From FEN-1297 sp021817845 (GTDB lineage: Bacteria; Bacteroidota; Ignavibacteria; Ignavibacteriales; Ignavibacteriaceae), in assembly GCA_021817845.1 (NCBI GenBank), contig JAKAFW010000012.1, positions 1-64,000 of the forward strand: a stretch of 64,000 bases of DNA, read 5' to 3'. The number at the start of each line of letters is the position of its first letter. The first letter of the stretch is position 1. Positions 35,980 to 44,723 of the stretch are shown here, one piece after another. The notes beneath the pieces are model-generated. The model was not told where the DNA came from, searched no databases, and was given only the letters and a program-made list of their open reading frames with translations. Position numbers and translations under genes: made by a program.

Positions 35980-37046
35980 TTTCCGTCTCTTACTCTCTTT
36001 TCGCTTAGGAGCATTCTTGAAATAGCCGCAGAATTTCCTTTGTTGATACTATAGGCTAATTCAGATAGTTTTTTTTCTCCATCCTCATAGTGATTGAGAA
36101 TTGCCAAAGCTGCCTGGTATTGAACATCATAATCGTTTTCAAATAATTTTGAAAATATTTTATCTTCAAAAGACTTATTATCCAACTGTGAAATAGTTTT
36201 TATTGCCTGACTTCTAATTTCGGGAAGTTTATGTTCAAGCAGTTTACTTACGGCAAAGGCAGCTTTCTCAAATTTAATCTCTTCAATAAATTTTAGACTT
36301 TCAATTTTAACATCTTTTATATGTGAATAAACAAGCATTCGTAAAACAGTTTGGCCGGCATCTTGGTATTTATAGTACCTTAAAACGCGCAAGAATGTTG
36401 TGGCTAATGAAGGTGAGGTTTCCACGGTCAATAATTTCATAATCTTATCGCAAATAATATCATCAAACTCAGTAAGGATTAAAAGTAAGTAATCGTTTCC
36501 GAAATTGTTATACTTAATAAACTCATGCAAAATCAAATCTAGGCTGTCGTAAGCATTTATTTGAGCAAGCGCGACAGAGGAGCTAAAAAATATTTGTTGA
36601 TTGTGAATTCTAATAGTCTTTTGTAAAAGTGGTTTTGCTATTTCAATCTTGGTAGTTCCGGCAAAAAACGAGGCAAAAATTATATTATTTTTATTGCGGG
36701 ATTTCAAATTTTTTATTATATAGTCCGAAACCTTTGTGTGGTTAATTAAAGAAGCAAGCCTTTCAAAATCTTTTCCATTCAATGTTAATAAAAATTCTCT
36801 AAGATAATTTAAGAGATACTTATATTTTCTTTTCGGAATCTTACTAATCAATTCAGCCGGTGATTCATCGTTTTCTAAAAAAGAAAAAATTAGTGACTCC
36901 CAATCATTTAAAAATCTTGTTTGCTGTTTCGTCGTATAATTATTTAATATTCTTAATATAACAACAAAAACAATAAGCAGATAACTTAAACTTAGCAGGA
37001 GTAATATTGCAAAAACTATTAAATGATAAATATTATCCGGGTACAA
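35976..37046 (-). CDS. HEAT-repeat membrane-anchored protein
   Basis: A 356-residue protein with one strong N-terminal helix (about residues 10-33) and a cytoplasmic alpha-solenoid. HEAT-like pairs are clear in the second half, e.g. SHIKDVKIESLKFIEEIKFEKAAFAVSKLLEH and KLPEIRSQAIKTISQL. Such repeats are protein-protein scaffolds. It lies between a lone receiver gene (28-base gap) and the glycosyltransferase (4-base overlap), so it may bring the two together at the membrane (inference). No catalytic motif is visible. Confidence 0.75.
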   Translation of the reverse strand: MYPDNIYHLIVFAILLLLSLSYLLIVFVVILRILNNYTTKQQTRFLNDWESLIFSFLENDESPAELISKIPKRKYKYLLNYLREFLLTLNGKDFERLASLINHTKVSDYIIKNLKSRNKNNIIFASFFAGTTKIEIAKPLLQKTIRIHNQQIFFSSSVALAQINAYDSLDLILHEFIKYNNFGNDYLLLILTEFDDIICDKIMKLLTVETSPSLATTFLRVLRYYKYQDAGQTVLRMLVYSHIKDVKIESLKFIEEIKFEKAAFAVSKLLEHKLPEIRSQAIKTISQLDNKSFEDKIFSKLFENDYDVQYQAALAILNHYEDGEKKLSELAYSINKGNSAAISRMLLSEKRVRDGK

Positions 37047-37074
37047 GTTGGTTATTACTCTTCAATATAAACAA

Positions 37075-37452
37075 TTAAGTGTTTGAATATTTCTTTATCT
37101 TTGCCATCGTCTCTGAAATAGAGAACGGTTTTAAGATGTAATCAACAGCTCCTAATTCCAGTGCTTTTTTAAGCATTTCCTCATTATTGTTGGTCGTAAA
37201 AATAATAACTGGGATACCGGAACATAAAGGATTCGATTTTAAATCTCTAAGAATAGTTAAACCATTTCTAACTGGTAGAAGTAAATCCAAAATGATTAAT
37301 AAGGGTTTAATAGCAAGAACCGTTTCGACAACATTTTCGCCCGTAGCAAGATGGACGACGGAATAATTCTCACTTTCAAGTTTGTGAACAATAATCCGTT
37401 TGGCAATTTCGTTATCTTCAGCTAATAAAATTTGAGGTGGCGTATTATTCAT
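37075..37452 (-). CDS. Single-domain response regulator (receiver only)
   Basis: A 125-residue CheY-like receiver with no output domain. Acidic residues Glu12-Asp13 (LLAEDNE), phospho-acceptor Asp56 (LLIILDLLLPVRNG), the switch Thr in IIFTTNN and Lys near 108 in ILKPF are all present, so it should be phosphorylated. No histidine kinase is next to it. It is the first gene of the receiver-HEAT-glycosyltransferase run, so it probably acts by binding a partner and not DNA. Confidence 0.9.
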   Translation of the reverse strand: MNNTPPQILLAEDNEIAKRIIVHKLESENYSVVHLATGENVVETVLAIKPLLIILDLLLPVRNGLTILRDLKSNPLCSGIPVIIFTTNNNEEMLKKALELGAVDYILKPFSISETMAKIKKYSNT

Positions 37453-37666
37453 TCAGGTCTTGATTTATCAGAAAAAAGATTGTTTAGTTTATTTCAAAAA
37501 AACTATATTATTGTAATAACAGAAATGAAGAATGTTATTATGCAAAAATAGTTTTAATTTCGAAATATAAATTTCCGTAATTAAAAAAATGTATAAACTT
37601 ACTTTCTTAATATACTAATATTTTATAATGTCAATTTAAATTTATTTAAAAGAAAAAAAGATATAA

Positions 37667-38884
37667 ATGAAATATTTATTTTTTATACTGATTGTTTTTT
37701 CTTTTATCAAGTTATATGCTCAGAATTCTTTAACAGTAGATGATTTGTTTAAGCAAGCTCACGAAGTTGCATTTCAGCAGAAAGATCGCACAAAGGCAAG
37801 AGAAATTTGCTATGAAATATTAAAACGAAGCCCAAATTATACCGATGTGTCTGTTTTCCTTGCAAGATTATACACTTGGGACGATATGTATGATTCTGCC
37901 AGAGCAGTATTTGGCAGAATCTTTGCTAGAGATTCTTCAAACTATGATGCAATAAATGCTGCGATTGATCTTGAATATTGGTCGAACAATCCGAAAAGGG
38001 CACTAATATATTGCAATCTTGGATTAGAAAAATATCCTAAATCAGAGGATTTCTTACTAAAAAAGTCTAAAGTCTTAGCGGATTTGAAACAATACGATGA
38101 TGCTTTTAATACAATAGAAACTCTGCTTAAAATTAATAATTCTAATCCGGAAGCAATAAGTTTTGCTGAAAGGTTAAAAGAAGACGTCAGAATAAATGCT
38201 ATTACAGTGAATTATTCTTATGAAAAATTTAATAAAATATTTTCTCCTTGGCAGCTTGGATACATTCAGTACTCAAGACAGACACCGATAGGAACGACAA
38301 TACTACGTGCCAATTTTGGAAATCGCTTTGATACCCAGGGTACTCAATACGAAATTGATATGTACCCAAGATTTGCAAACGGTTTATACGCTTACCTCAA
38401 TGCTGGCTATTCTAATTCGGATATTTTTCCTAAAACAAGATACGGCGCTTCTCTCTATTATAGTCTCCCTTTTAGCTTTGAAGTTGATGCCGGATTCAGG
38501 CTGCTAAAATATTCCTCCGATGTTTGGATCTACACAGCTGCCCTTGGAAAATATTATAGTAATTATTGGTTTTCGTTCAGAACTTATATTACACCAAGCG
38601 TGCAATACGCATCTCATTCTTACTCTCTTGAAATTAGATATTATCTATCAGGCGCCGATGATTATTTGGCTGTTTCCGGCGGAACAGGAATTAGTCCGGA
38701 TGCAAGTTCAATTGATAATCAGAATAACTGGCTTAAATCGAATAAGGGAGGTATAGAGTATCAAACTAAAATTTCAAAAACTGTAATAATTAATATTTCT
38801 GGTGATTATTCAAGCGAAGAACGATCGCCGGGTAGTTTTATTTCAGAGTTCACCGCGGGTCTGAGTTTGAAATATTTATTCTAA
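37667..38884 (+). CDS. TPR protein with YaiO-like outer-membrane beta-barrel
   Basis: A 405-residue exported protein. The signal peptide ends near LYAQ (residue 19). Residues 25-165 form about four TPR-like helix pairs (AREICYEILKRSPNYTDVSVFLARLY, ALIYCNLGLEKYPKSEDFLLKKSKVLADL). From about 170 to the end alternating strands with aromatic ends make a barrel closing in GLSLKYLF. The same TPR-plus-barrel order occurs in YaiO and in the exporters PgaA and BcsC. It is divergent from the receiver-HEAT-glycosyltransferase run across a 214-bp promoter gap, and would be the outer-membrane step of polysaccharide export (inference). Confidence 0.8.
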   Translation: MKYLFFILIVFSFIKLYAQNSLTVDDLFKQAHEVAFQQKDRTKAREICYEILKRSPNYTDVSVFLARLYTWDDMYDSARAVFGRIFARDSSNYDAINAAIDLEYWSNNPKRALIYCNLGLEKYPKSEDFLLKKSKVLADLKQYDDAFNTIETLLKINNSNPEAISFAERLKEDVRINAITVNYSYEKFNKIFSPWQLGYIQYSRQTPIGTTILRANFGNRFDTQGTQYEIDMYPRFANGLYAYLNAGYSNSDIFPKTRYGASLYYSLPFSFEVDAGFRLLKYSSDVWIYTAALGKYYSNYWFSFRTYITPSVQYASHSYSLEIRYYLSGADDYLAVSGGTGISPDASSIDNQNNWLKSNKGGIEYQTKISKTVIINISGDYSSEERSPGSFISEFTAGLSLKYLF

Positions 38885-38896
38885 TTTTGAACCAAA

Positions 38897-40057
38897 ATGA
38901 AAAAGTATATCATAACTGTTTCTCTTGTCGTCTTTTTTACTTTTCCCGTTTGGATGAGAGTCGGATGGTGGATAGAAGGAAAGAAAGAACTGAAGGTTGT
39001 TATTGTCGATAAGTCTTCTTTAACCGATCAAGGAATAGAACATCGGTCGTTTAATTGGGTTTTATATCACGATAGATATTGCAAAGCTGACCGCTCTCTT
39101 TATTCGATGTCAAATGATTATTATGGTTTCTATCCGGGGAAAAACAAGCATTATGAAATTAAAGGATTAGAAAGTTTTTCTGATGAAAAACTGAAAGAGC
39201 TTGCCGACCATTCTGACATGACCTATTTTACAGATACCTATGGTATTTACAAAAAGGATTGGTACGGAAATAATTATAATGGGGATATTTCTAAATTAAT
39301 TTACGGCGGTATGTCTGATCAAGATTTGAAGTTTCTTCTAATGATGAAGTCTCAGCATAAATTAATAATGACCGAGTATAATGACATTGCAACCCCCACT
39401 TCAAAAGAAATACGAAACAAATTTGAAGATTCATTTGGCGTAAGATGGACAGGCTGGGTTGGAAGATATTTCCAGAATCTGGATACGACTATTAATAAGG
39501 GAATCCCGATTTGGTTAGTAAGAGATTATAAATTGCAGCATAACAATAAGTGGCCTTTTAAGAAATCAGGTATTGCATTCGTAAATGACAACGGAAGGGT
39601 GGAGGTGCTTGATAAGAATCGGGATTTAAAAGATGAAGTGCCGTACATTTTAACTAATGAAAGGAATCAAGAAAGATTTCAAGTGCCTGAGAAGATTAAA
39701 TATTCATATTGGTTTGACGTTATGCTGACTTCGCATTCCAATGATGTTATATCGGTTTATCAGATAAAAACTAACACAAGGGGAGATTCAATTTTAAATT
39801 CAATGAATATTCCAAATCCATTTCCCGCCGTGATTGAGCATTATGATAAGGATTATAAGTTTTATTATTTCTGCGGTGATTATTGTGATAATTCGGTGGA
39901 TATGCTATTTACGGATTTTTTAGGCATTTCCAATTTTAGTTCATTGTTCTATTCGTCAAATGAAATTTCCGAAAGAGAAAGTTTTTTTTGGCTCTATTAC
40001 AAACCATTAGTTTCCACAATTCTTCATGAATATTATACTACAATAAATAAAAAATAA
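38897..40057 (+). CDS. Uncharacterised secreted or membrane-anchored protein of the polysaccharide locus
   Basis: A 386-residue protein with an N-terminal helix (residues 4-26) that reads as a signal anchor, the rest periplasmic. I recognise no named family. Distinct segments are VVIVDKSSLTDQGIEHRSFNW (first part), LIYGGMSDQDLKFL, SFGVRWTGWVGRYF, KGIPIWLVRDY, WPFKKSGIAFV and FYYFCGDYCDN with two close cysteines. The beta-alpha rhythm of the first 190 residues resembles class I glutamine-amidotransferase-like folds, though no Cys-His pair is obvious. It follows the YaiO-like gene by 12 bases, so it belongs to that transcript and probably handles the polymer in the periplasm (inference). Confidence 0.65.
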   Translation: MKKYIITVSLVVFFTFPVWMRVGWWIEGKKELKVVIVDKSSLTDQGIEHRSFNWVLYHDRYCKADRSLYSMSNDYYGFYPGKNKHYEIKGLESFSDEKLKELADHSDMTYFTDTYGIYKKDWYGNNYNGDISKLIYGGMSDQDLKFLLMMKSQHKLIMTEYNDIATPTSKEIRNKFEDSFGVRWTGWVGRYFQNLDTTINKGIPIWLVRDYKLQHNNKWPFKKSGIAFVNDNGRVEVLDKNRDLKDEVPYILTNERNQERFQVPEKIKYSYWFDVMLTSHSNDVISVYQIKTNTRGDSILNSMNIPNPFPAVIEHYDKDYKFYYFCGDYCDNSVDMLFTDFLGISNFSSLFYSSNEISERESFFWLYYKPLVSTILHEYYTTINKK

Positions 40058-40068
40058 ATTGAATCATA

Positions 40069-42078
40069 TTAGAAAATAAACTGAGGTGGAATTAATCTTT
40101 TTGTCTTCAGCATATAATCATTCCTTTGCATAAAGTCATCAAACAAATTTCCTACCTTATCCAGCATAATTTGATTATTAGACGGAATTAGATTTAGGTT
40201 CTCGTCTATTCTATATAAGATTTTATCCGATAGAAAATAATCGTGATACAAATAATCTAGGAGTTCATTTTTATTCCTCATTAAAGGATAGCTATGAACG
40301 TCTCTGAATTGTCTTACTGTATCTAAGCCGGAACCCATAAAAGTCGTTTCTGTTGGTATCTGGATTTTGTAATTTTTGTTTAAAAAAGCAAGAATAGACG
40401 GAGCAATATCGAACTGCGAAGAGACGGAAGAAAATATTGCAGTTCTTTTAAGCATAGGTGAGAAAATTATAAGCGGAACGTGAAATCTGTCAATTTGATT
40501 CAAAATAGGAATTTCCGGCATTCTATGATCACCGGTTATTATAAAGATTGTGTTGTTATAATCAGCTCTTTTTTTATACTGATTAAAGAAGTATCTATAA
40601 GCATCGTCTGTATACACCACGGTGGAAAGCATCTGCCGGTAACTTTTATCCTGTGCAATAATATCAGAGCTTAAATTAAGTTTGCTGATAATCTTATCCA
40701 CTTCCCCCTTATAGTAATTTTGATTGGCGATTAAAAAAGGGCTGTGCATAGAAAGAGTCATTGAAATATCAATTCTATGTTTGCTGGTATCTTTGTTAAT
40801 AACTTGGAAATATTTTTCGAACAATTCTTTATCTCCATAGCCCCAAGTAAATCCGTTTCCCGAAGAAGGCATTTGTGAATAACCGGGACCAAAATTCTTT
40901 AGATCAATTATTTGGGAGACATTTTGTTTTTTGAAGAAAGTATCCATATAATCGAAATGGGAATCGCCGCCATAGAAAAATCTTGCTGTATATCCGATGC
41001 TTACCAGAAGTTTAATAATAGAAAAATGAGGCGGCATATTATTTCCAAGTTCAAGAAACCCCTTTTGTGCAAAAGGCAGTGATCCAAAAATTGAAGATGG
41101 GAATGCAAATGTTCTTCCGCCGCAGCTTAAAAAATTGTCCCAATATAAGCTATGTTGTGCAAGTGAATCTAAAAATGGAGTAAAACTTCCCAAATATGCG
41201 CCTTCTCCGGAGTATCCTTTACCTAGACTTTCTGTAACAAGGAAAACGATGTTTGGTTTTTTTGTGCCGATATTAAAATAATTTCCTAAAACATCCGGAG
41301 AATTTTCTATATGCAAAAAGGGGTAATTGCTATCTACATATTTGAAGCCGGTGGTGTCCTTGTTGTCTGTATCATAATAATAATTTGATATTGGAATTTC
41401 AAAATCACCGACAAAAAAGAAGTTATAAGATTTAGCGACAAAAAATTGTAGCTTATCTACGGCTAAAGTATAATCAGAAGTGTTGGCAAATTCCCGGGAT
41501 TTTGGTGCAAGGTTTTTTGCACCCAGTACTGAAATAACTACAAAAAAGTAAAACAAATAAATAACCGATTTAGGTAGTTTGATTTTGTCAAATCTGTTAA
41601 AGACTGCAAAAATTAAAGCAATAAAAACAATAAAAGCGATTGGATAAATTAAGTTAAAACCTCCGGCAGAGCCAACGGTATGAGTTATTTCCGCTAATGA
41701 ATAGCCAAACAAATCAGAGCCCAAAGGCAAAGCGGCTTTGGAGAAGTAAAGAATAAGTAGCAGATAAATAAAGACAAATATGATTCCAAGTACTCTAAAA
41801 ATTATGACAGCGGTTTTTTTGTTTATTAAAAAGAAAACCATAAAAATTATGCACAGCAACGCAGACATTTGAAGAAAGAAAATAAGATCGAATAAAAATC
41901 CAACTAATATTATTCGTAATTGGATATCTTGAAAAAAAATATGGCGCCATATAAATAATATTTCGTATGCGCGCAGAAGAAAAAAAACAAACAACATACC
42001 CAACGCGGAAGGAACAAATCTTTCAAATCCTTCTTGTAATTTACTTTTGGATAAAGCTATTACTTCTTCAAATTCCAT
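40069..42078 (-). CDS. LtaS-like membrane phosphotransferase / sulfatase-fold protein
   Basis: A 669-residue protein with about five N-terminal membrane helices (residues 20-190) and a large extracytoplasmic alkaline-phosphatase-superfamily domain. Metal-site segments are visible: NIVFLVTESLGKGYSG (Glu ligand), SCGGRTFAFPSS (Thr nucleophile), FFYGGDSHFDYMD and ITGDHRMPE (Asp-His ligands). The family includes lipoteichoic acid synthase and the phosphoglycerol or phosphoethanolamine transferases of diderms; the latter, acting on glycans or lipids, are more likely here. It ends convergently with the preceding polysaccharide-locus gene. Confidence 0.85.
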   Translation of the reverse strand: MEFEEVIALSKSKLQEGFERFVPSALGMLFVFFLLRAYEILFIWRHIFFQDIQLRIILVGFLFDLIFFLQMSALLCIIFMVFFLINKKTAVIIFRVLGIIFVFIYLLLILYFSKAALPLGSDLFGYSLAEITHTVGSAGGFNLIYPIAFIVFIALIFAVFNRFDKIKLPKSVIYLFYFFVVISVLGAKNLAPKSREFANTSDYTLAVDKLQFFVAKSYNFFFVGDFEIPISNYYYDTDNKDTTGFKYVDSNYPFLHIENSPDVLGNYFNIGTKKPNIVFLVTESLGKGYSGEGAYLGSFTPFLDSLAQHSLYWDNFLSCGGRTFAFPSSIFGSLPFAQKGFLELGNNMPPHFSIIKLLVSIGYTARFFYGGDSHFDYMDTFFKKQNVSQIIDLKNFGPGYSQMPSSGNGFTWGYGDKELFEKYFQVINKDTSKHRIDISMTLSMHSPFLIANQNYYKGEVDKIISKLNLSSDIIAQDKSYRQMLSTVVYTDDAYRYFFNQYKKRADYNNTIFIITGDHRMPEIPILNQIDRFHVPLIIFSPMLKRTAIFSSVSSQFDIAPSILAFLNKNYKIQIPTETTFMGSGLDTVRQFRDVHSYPLMRNKNELLDYLYHDYFLSDKILYRIDENLNLIPSNNQIMLDKVGNLFDDFMQRNDYMLKTKRLIPPQFIF

Positions 42079-42252
42079 ATTCTAATTTTATTTGTGGTTA
42101 ATATCTAACAGACGAGTAGCAAAATACGTATTAATGAAATTCAAAATCAAACAATTCCTTTTACCTGGAACTAGAAAGAATAATAAAAAAGAGTAAAAAT
42201 TATTTAATTTGATTTTCTTAAATTAGAATAATGAATTTTCCTCGTTCCTCTA

Positions 42253-42260
42253 TATCTTTG
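42253..42260 (+). promoter_or_regulatory. Candidate -7 box of recQ
   Basis: TATCTTTG matches TAnnTTTG and lies 80 bases before the recQ ATG, in the 262-bp gap between the LtaS-like gene and recQ. A -33 TTTG at the expected distance is not seen. Confidence 0.3.
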
Positions 42261-42340
42261 CCAAAGGAGAGTGCTGATTCATAAAATCTAAAGTTGTTAG
42301 AAAGATATAAGTACTTACACAAAAATACGGAAAACCCTAA

Positions 42341-44527
42341 ATGGAAAAAGCTAAAAAAATATTAAAAGATGTTTTTGGCTATGATTCTTTCAGACATCTT
42401 CAGCAAGAAATAATCCAAAACATTCTGAACAAAAGTGATTCACTTGTTATAATGCCTACTGGCGGAGGCAAATCTCTCTGCTACCAAATCCCCGCATTAA
42501 TTTTTGATGGACTTACTATAGTAATTTCTCCCCTAATTTCATTGATGAGAGATCAAGTAGAACAATTGCGTCAGCTTGGAGTAAATGCCGCTTTGCTAAA
42601 CAGTTCTCTTTCTCAGGATGTTTACAGAGTAAATTATGAAAGCGTAAAAACCGGCAAAGCAAAGCTTCTTTATTTAGCGCCGGAATCTCTAGCTAAGGAA
42701 GAAATTACAAGTTTACTAAAAAGCCTTCGTTTAGACTGCATTACTGTGGATGAAGCTCACTGTATTTCGGAATGGGGTCATGATTTTAGAAAAGATTATC
42801 GCCAGCTTGGAATATTAAGGAAAAATTTTCCATCCTCTGTCTGCATTGGACTTACAGCAACCGCAACGCCAAGAGTCCAGGACGATGTAATGAAAAATTT
42901 AAATATGATACAGCCGAAAAAATTTGTCGCTAGTTTTAACCGCGAGAATTTATTTTTGCAGGTTTTACCTAAGCGCGATGCATTTGAACAAACTGTGGAT
43001 TTCTTGAAAGGACATAAAAATCAATCTGGTATTATTTATTGCTTCTCACGCAAGCAGGTTGACAGTCTTCATAAAGATTTGTCATACCTCGGTTATTCAA
43101 CAAAACCTTATCATGCAGGTCTTTCTGATGAGGAAAGAAATAAAAACCAAGATTTGTTTATTAAAGATGAAGTTGAAATCATTATAGCAACTATTGCATT
43201 CGGAATGGGAATAAATAAATCTAATGTCCGATTTGTAATTCATTACGATCTTCCTAAAAATATTGAATCTTATTACCAGGAAATCGGCAGATCGGGACGA
43301 GATGGATTAAGAGCGGACTGCCTTCTTTTATTCAGTTATGCCGACATTTCGAAAATAAATTATTTCATCGATCAAAAAGAAGATGAACTTGAAATGCTTT
43401 CTGCAAAGGCTCATCTAAATGCGATGGTCAAATATGCAGAATCGGATATTTGCAGGAGAAACACGCTCATAAATTATTTCGGTGAGTCTTACCAAATCGA
43501 ATACTGCGGAATGTGCGATAATTGCCTCGCTGAGGAAAAGGAAATGGTTGATATTACTATTCCGGCACAAAAACTTTTATCGACGGTTAAACGGACGGGC
43601 GAGATCTTCGGAGCAAATTATATTATTGATGTATTACTAGGAGAAGAATCCGATAGAATTTTCAGCAACGGACATCAAAAATTACCCGTATATGCAATCG
43701 GAAATGAATATGATAAAAAACAGTGGCATACTTTCATCAATCAATTTATTCGAAAAGAAATCCTTGTGCGGGAATTAGAATTTGGTAGCTTAAAGCTAAC
43801 TAAAAAATCTTACGATGTTTTGTTGAAGAAGGAAAAAGTACTTGGATTTATTAAGGAGCCAAAAGCTATAACCAAGAAGCTGAAATTCTCGGTAAAAAGT
43901 GGCGACCAATCTTATGATAATGAGTTATTTGAGTTACTGCGTAAAAAAAGGAAGGAAATTGCGGAAGAAAATGGTATTCCTCCCTATGTAATATTTACTG
44001 ATAAGACCTTAACCCAAATGGCTAAGCATTATCCTCAAGATGATTCTAGTTTGTTAGGAATTAGCGGTGTAGGAATAAATAAGCTTGAGAGCTATGGGAA
44101 TGTTTTTTTATCGGTCATAAAACGGTATTGTTCTCAAAAAAATATTCAAATCTATTATCCCGGCAAAAAGACTACGTCTATTAGCAGGCAAAGATTAAAA
44201 AATAATTCTGATCTGCGCTACAATCTTGTGGGTGAATCGTTCAATAAAGGCGCCTCAATTGAAGAATTAGCTCAAGAATATAAGGTTAAGTTACCTACAA
44301 TTATTTCTTATCTAGAACGCTATGTCAATGAAGGGAAAAAGGTCAGGATTGAAGGTCTGACTCAAAGAATTTCTTTATCTAAAGAGAATTATGCAAAAGT
44401 TTTTGAAGCATTTAGAGTTGAAGGCACATCAATATTATCGAATATTCATGAAAAATTTAATAACGAAGTTTCTTATGAGGATTTGCACCTTCTCAGAATA
44501 ATTTTTAGTGCTACCCGCGACATTTGA
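42341..44527 (+). CDS. recQ: ATP-dependent DNA helicase RecQ
   Basis: A 3'-5' helicase for recombination and fork repair. The 728 residues contain Walker A TGGGKSLCYQIP, DEAHCISEWGHDFR, GLTATATPRV and QEIGRSGRDG, the four-cysteine zinc site (CRRNT, then CGMCDNC), a winged-helix RQC domain, an HRDC domain (about 525-605: LFELLRKKRKEIAEENGIPPYVIFTDKTL...) and a further C-terminal helix-turn-helix (NKGASIEELAQEYKVKLPTIISYLERY). It is longer than E. coli RecQ (about 610) by this last module, which is common in Bacteroidota. The his leader follows 37 bases later. Confidence 0.96.
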   Translation: MEKAKKILKDVFGYDSFRHLQQEIIQNILNKSDSLVIMPTGGGKSLCYQIPALIFDGLTIVISPLISLMRDQVEQLRQLGVNAALLNSSLSQDVYRVNYESVKTGKAKLLYLAPESLAKEEITSLLKSLRLDCITVDEAHCISEWGHDFRKDYRQLGILRKNFPSSVCIGLTATATPRVQDDVMKNLNMIQPKKFVASFNRENLFLQVLPKRDAFEQTVDFLKGHKNQSGIIYCFSRKQVDSLHKDLSYLGYSTKPYHAGLSDEERNKNQDLFIKDEVEIIIATIAFGMGINKSNVRFVIHYDLPKNIESYYQEIGRSGRDGLRADCLLLFSYADISKINYFIDQKEDELEMLSAKAHLNAMVKYAESDICRRNTLINYFGESYQIEYCGMCDNCLAEEKEMVDITIPAQKLLSTVKRTGEIFGANYIIDVLLGEESDRIFSNGHQKLPVYAIGNEYDKKQWHTFINQFIRKEILVRELEFGSLKLTKKSYDVLLKKEKVLGFIKEPKAITKKLKFSVKSGDQSYDNELFELLRKKRKEIAEENGIPPYVIFTDKTLTQMAKHYPQDDSSLLGISGVGINKLESYGNVFLSVIKRYCSQKNIQIYYPGKKTTSISRQRLKNNSDLRYNLVGESFNKGASIEELAQEYKVKLPTIISYLERYVNEGKKVRIEGLTQRISLSKENYAKVFEAFRVEGTSILSNIHEKFNNEVSYEDLHLLRIIFSATRDI

Positions 44528-44553
44528 TATAATTCAATTTTTATTTAAGTTTG
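44523..44553 (+). promoter_or_regulatory. Bacteroidota-type promoter of the his operon
   Basis: TTTG at 44523-44526, a 19-base spacer and TAAGTTTG at 44546-44553 match the -33 / -7 consensus (TTTG, 19-21 bases, TAnnTTTG). Transcription would start a few bases before the leader-peptide ATG at 44564, giving an almost leaderless leader mRNA. The -33 element overlaps the end of recQ. Confidence 0.6.
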
Positions 44554-44563
44554 CATCACTATT

Positions 44564-44656
44564 ATGAAAACAGAAAATCTAAATATCACTTTTACGTGTC
44601 ACACACACCGCTATCATCATCTTCTTCATTATTTTATCGATGCCGGATTGCGTTGA
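44564..44656 (+). CDS. Histidine operon leader peptide
   Basis: A 30-codon frame with five histidines in ten residues (positions 13, 15, 18, 19 and 22; read as CHTHRYHHLLHYF). It lies between a Bacteroidota-type promoter and an intrinsic terminator, directly ahead of hisG. This is the arrangement of a his attenuator: when charged tRNA-His is short, the ribosome stalls at the His codons and the terminator does not form. The peptide also has neighbouring Tyr, Phe, Leu and Arg codons. It has not been matched to any annotated gene. Confidence 0.85.
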   Translation: MKTENLNITFTCHTHRYHHLLHYFIDAGLR

Positions 44657-44680
44657 AATATTTTAATTAAAAAATTAACA

Positions 44681-44703
44681 CCCCGGCGATTGTCGGGGTT
44701 TTT
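44681..44703 (+). terminator. Transcription attenuator of the his operon
   Basis: CCCCGGC at 44681-44687 pairs with GTCGGGG at 44692-44698 (one G-U pair), loop GATT, then TTTTT to 44703. GCCGG within the leader gene (44642-44646) can instead pair with CCGGC at 44683-44687, giving a simple antiterminator. It stands 25 bases after the leader stop and 20 before hisG. Confidence 0.85.
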
Positions 44704-44723
44704 GCTTTTAAAAGGATAATAGA

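Noticed and set aside
44528..44723. T-box riboswitch before hisG
   Set aside because: No T-box AGGGTGG-type element; the His-rich leader peptide and hairpin explain the region better.
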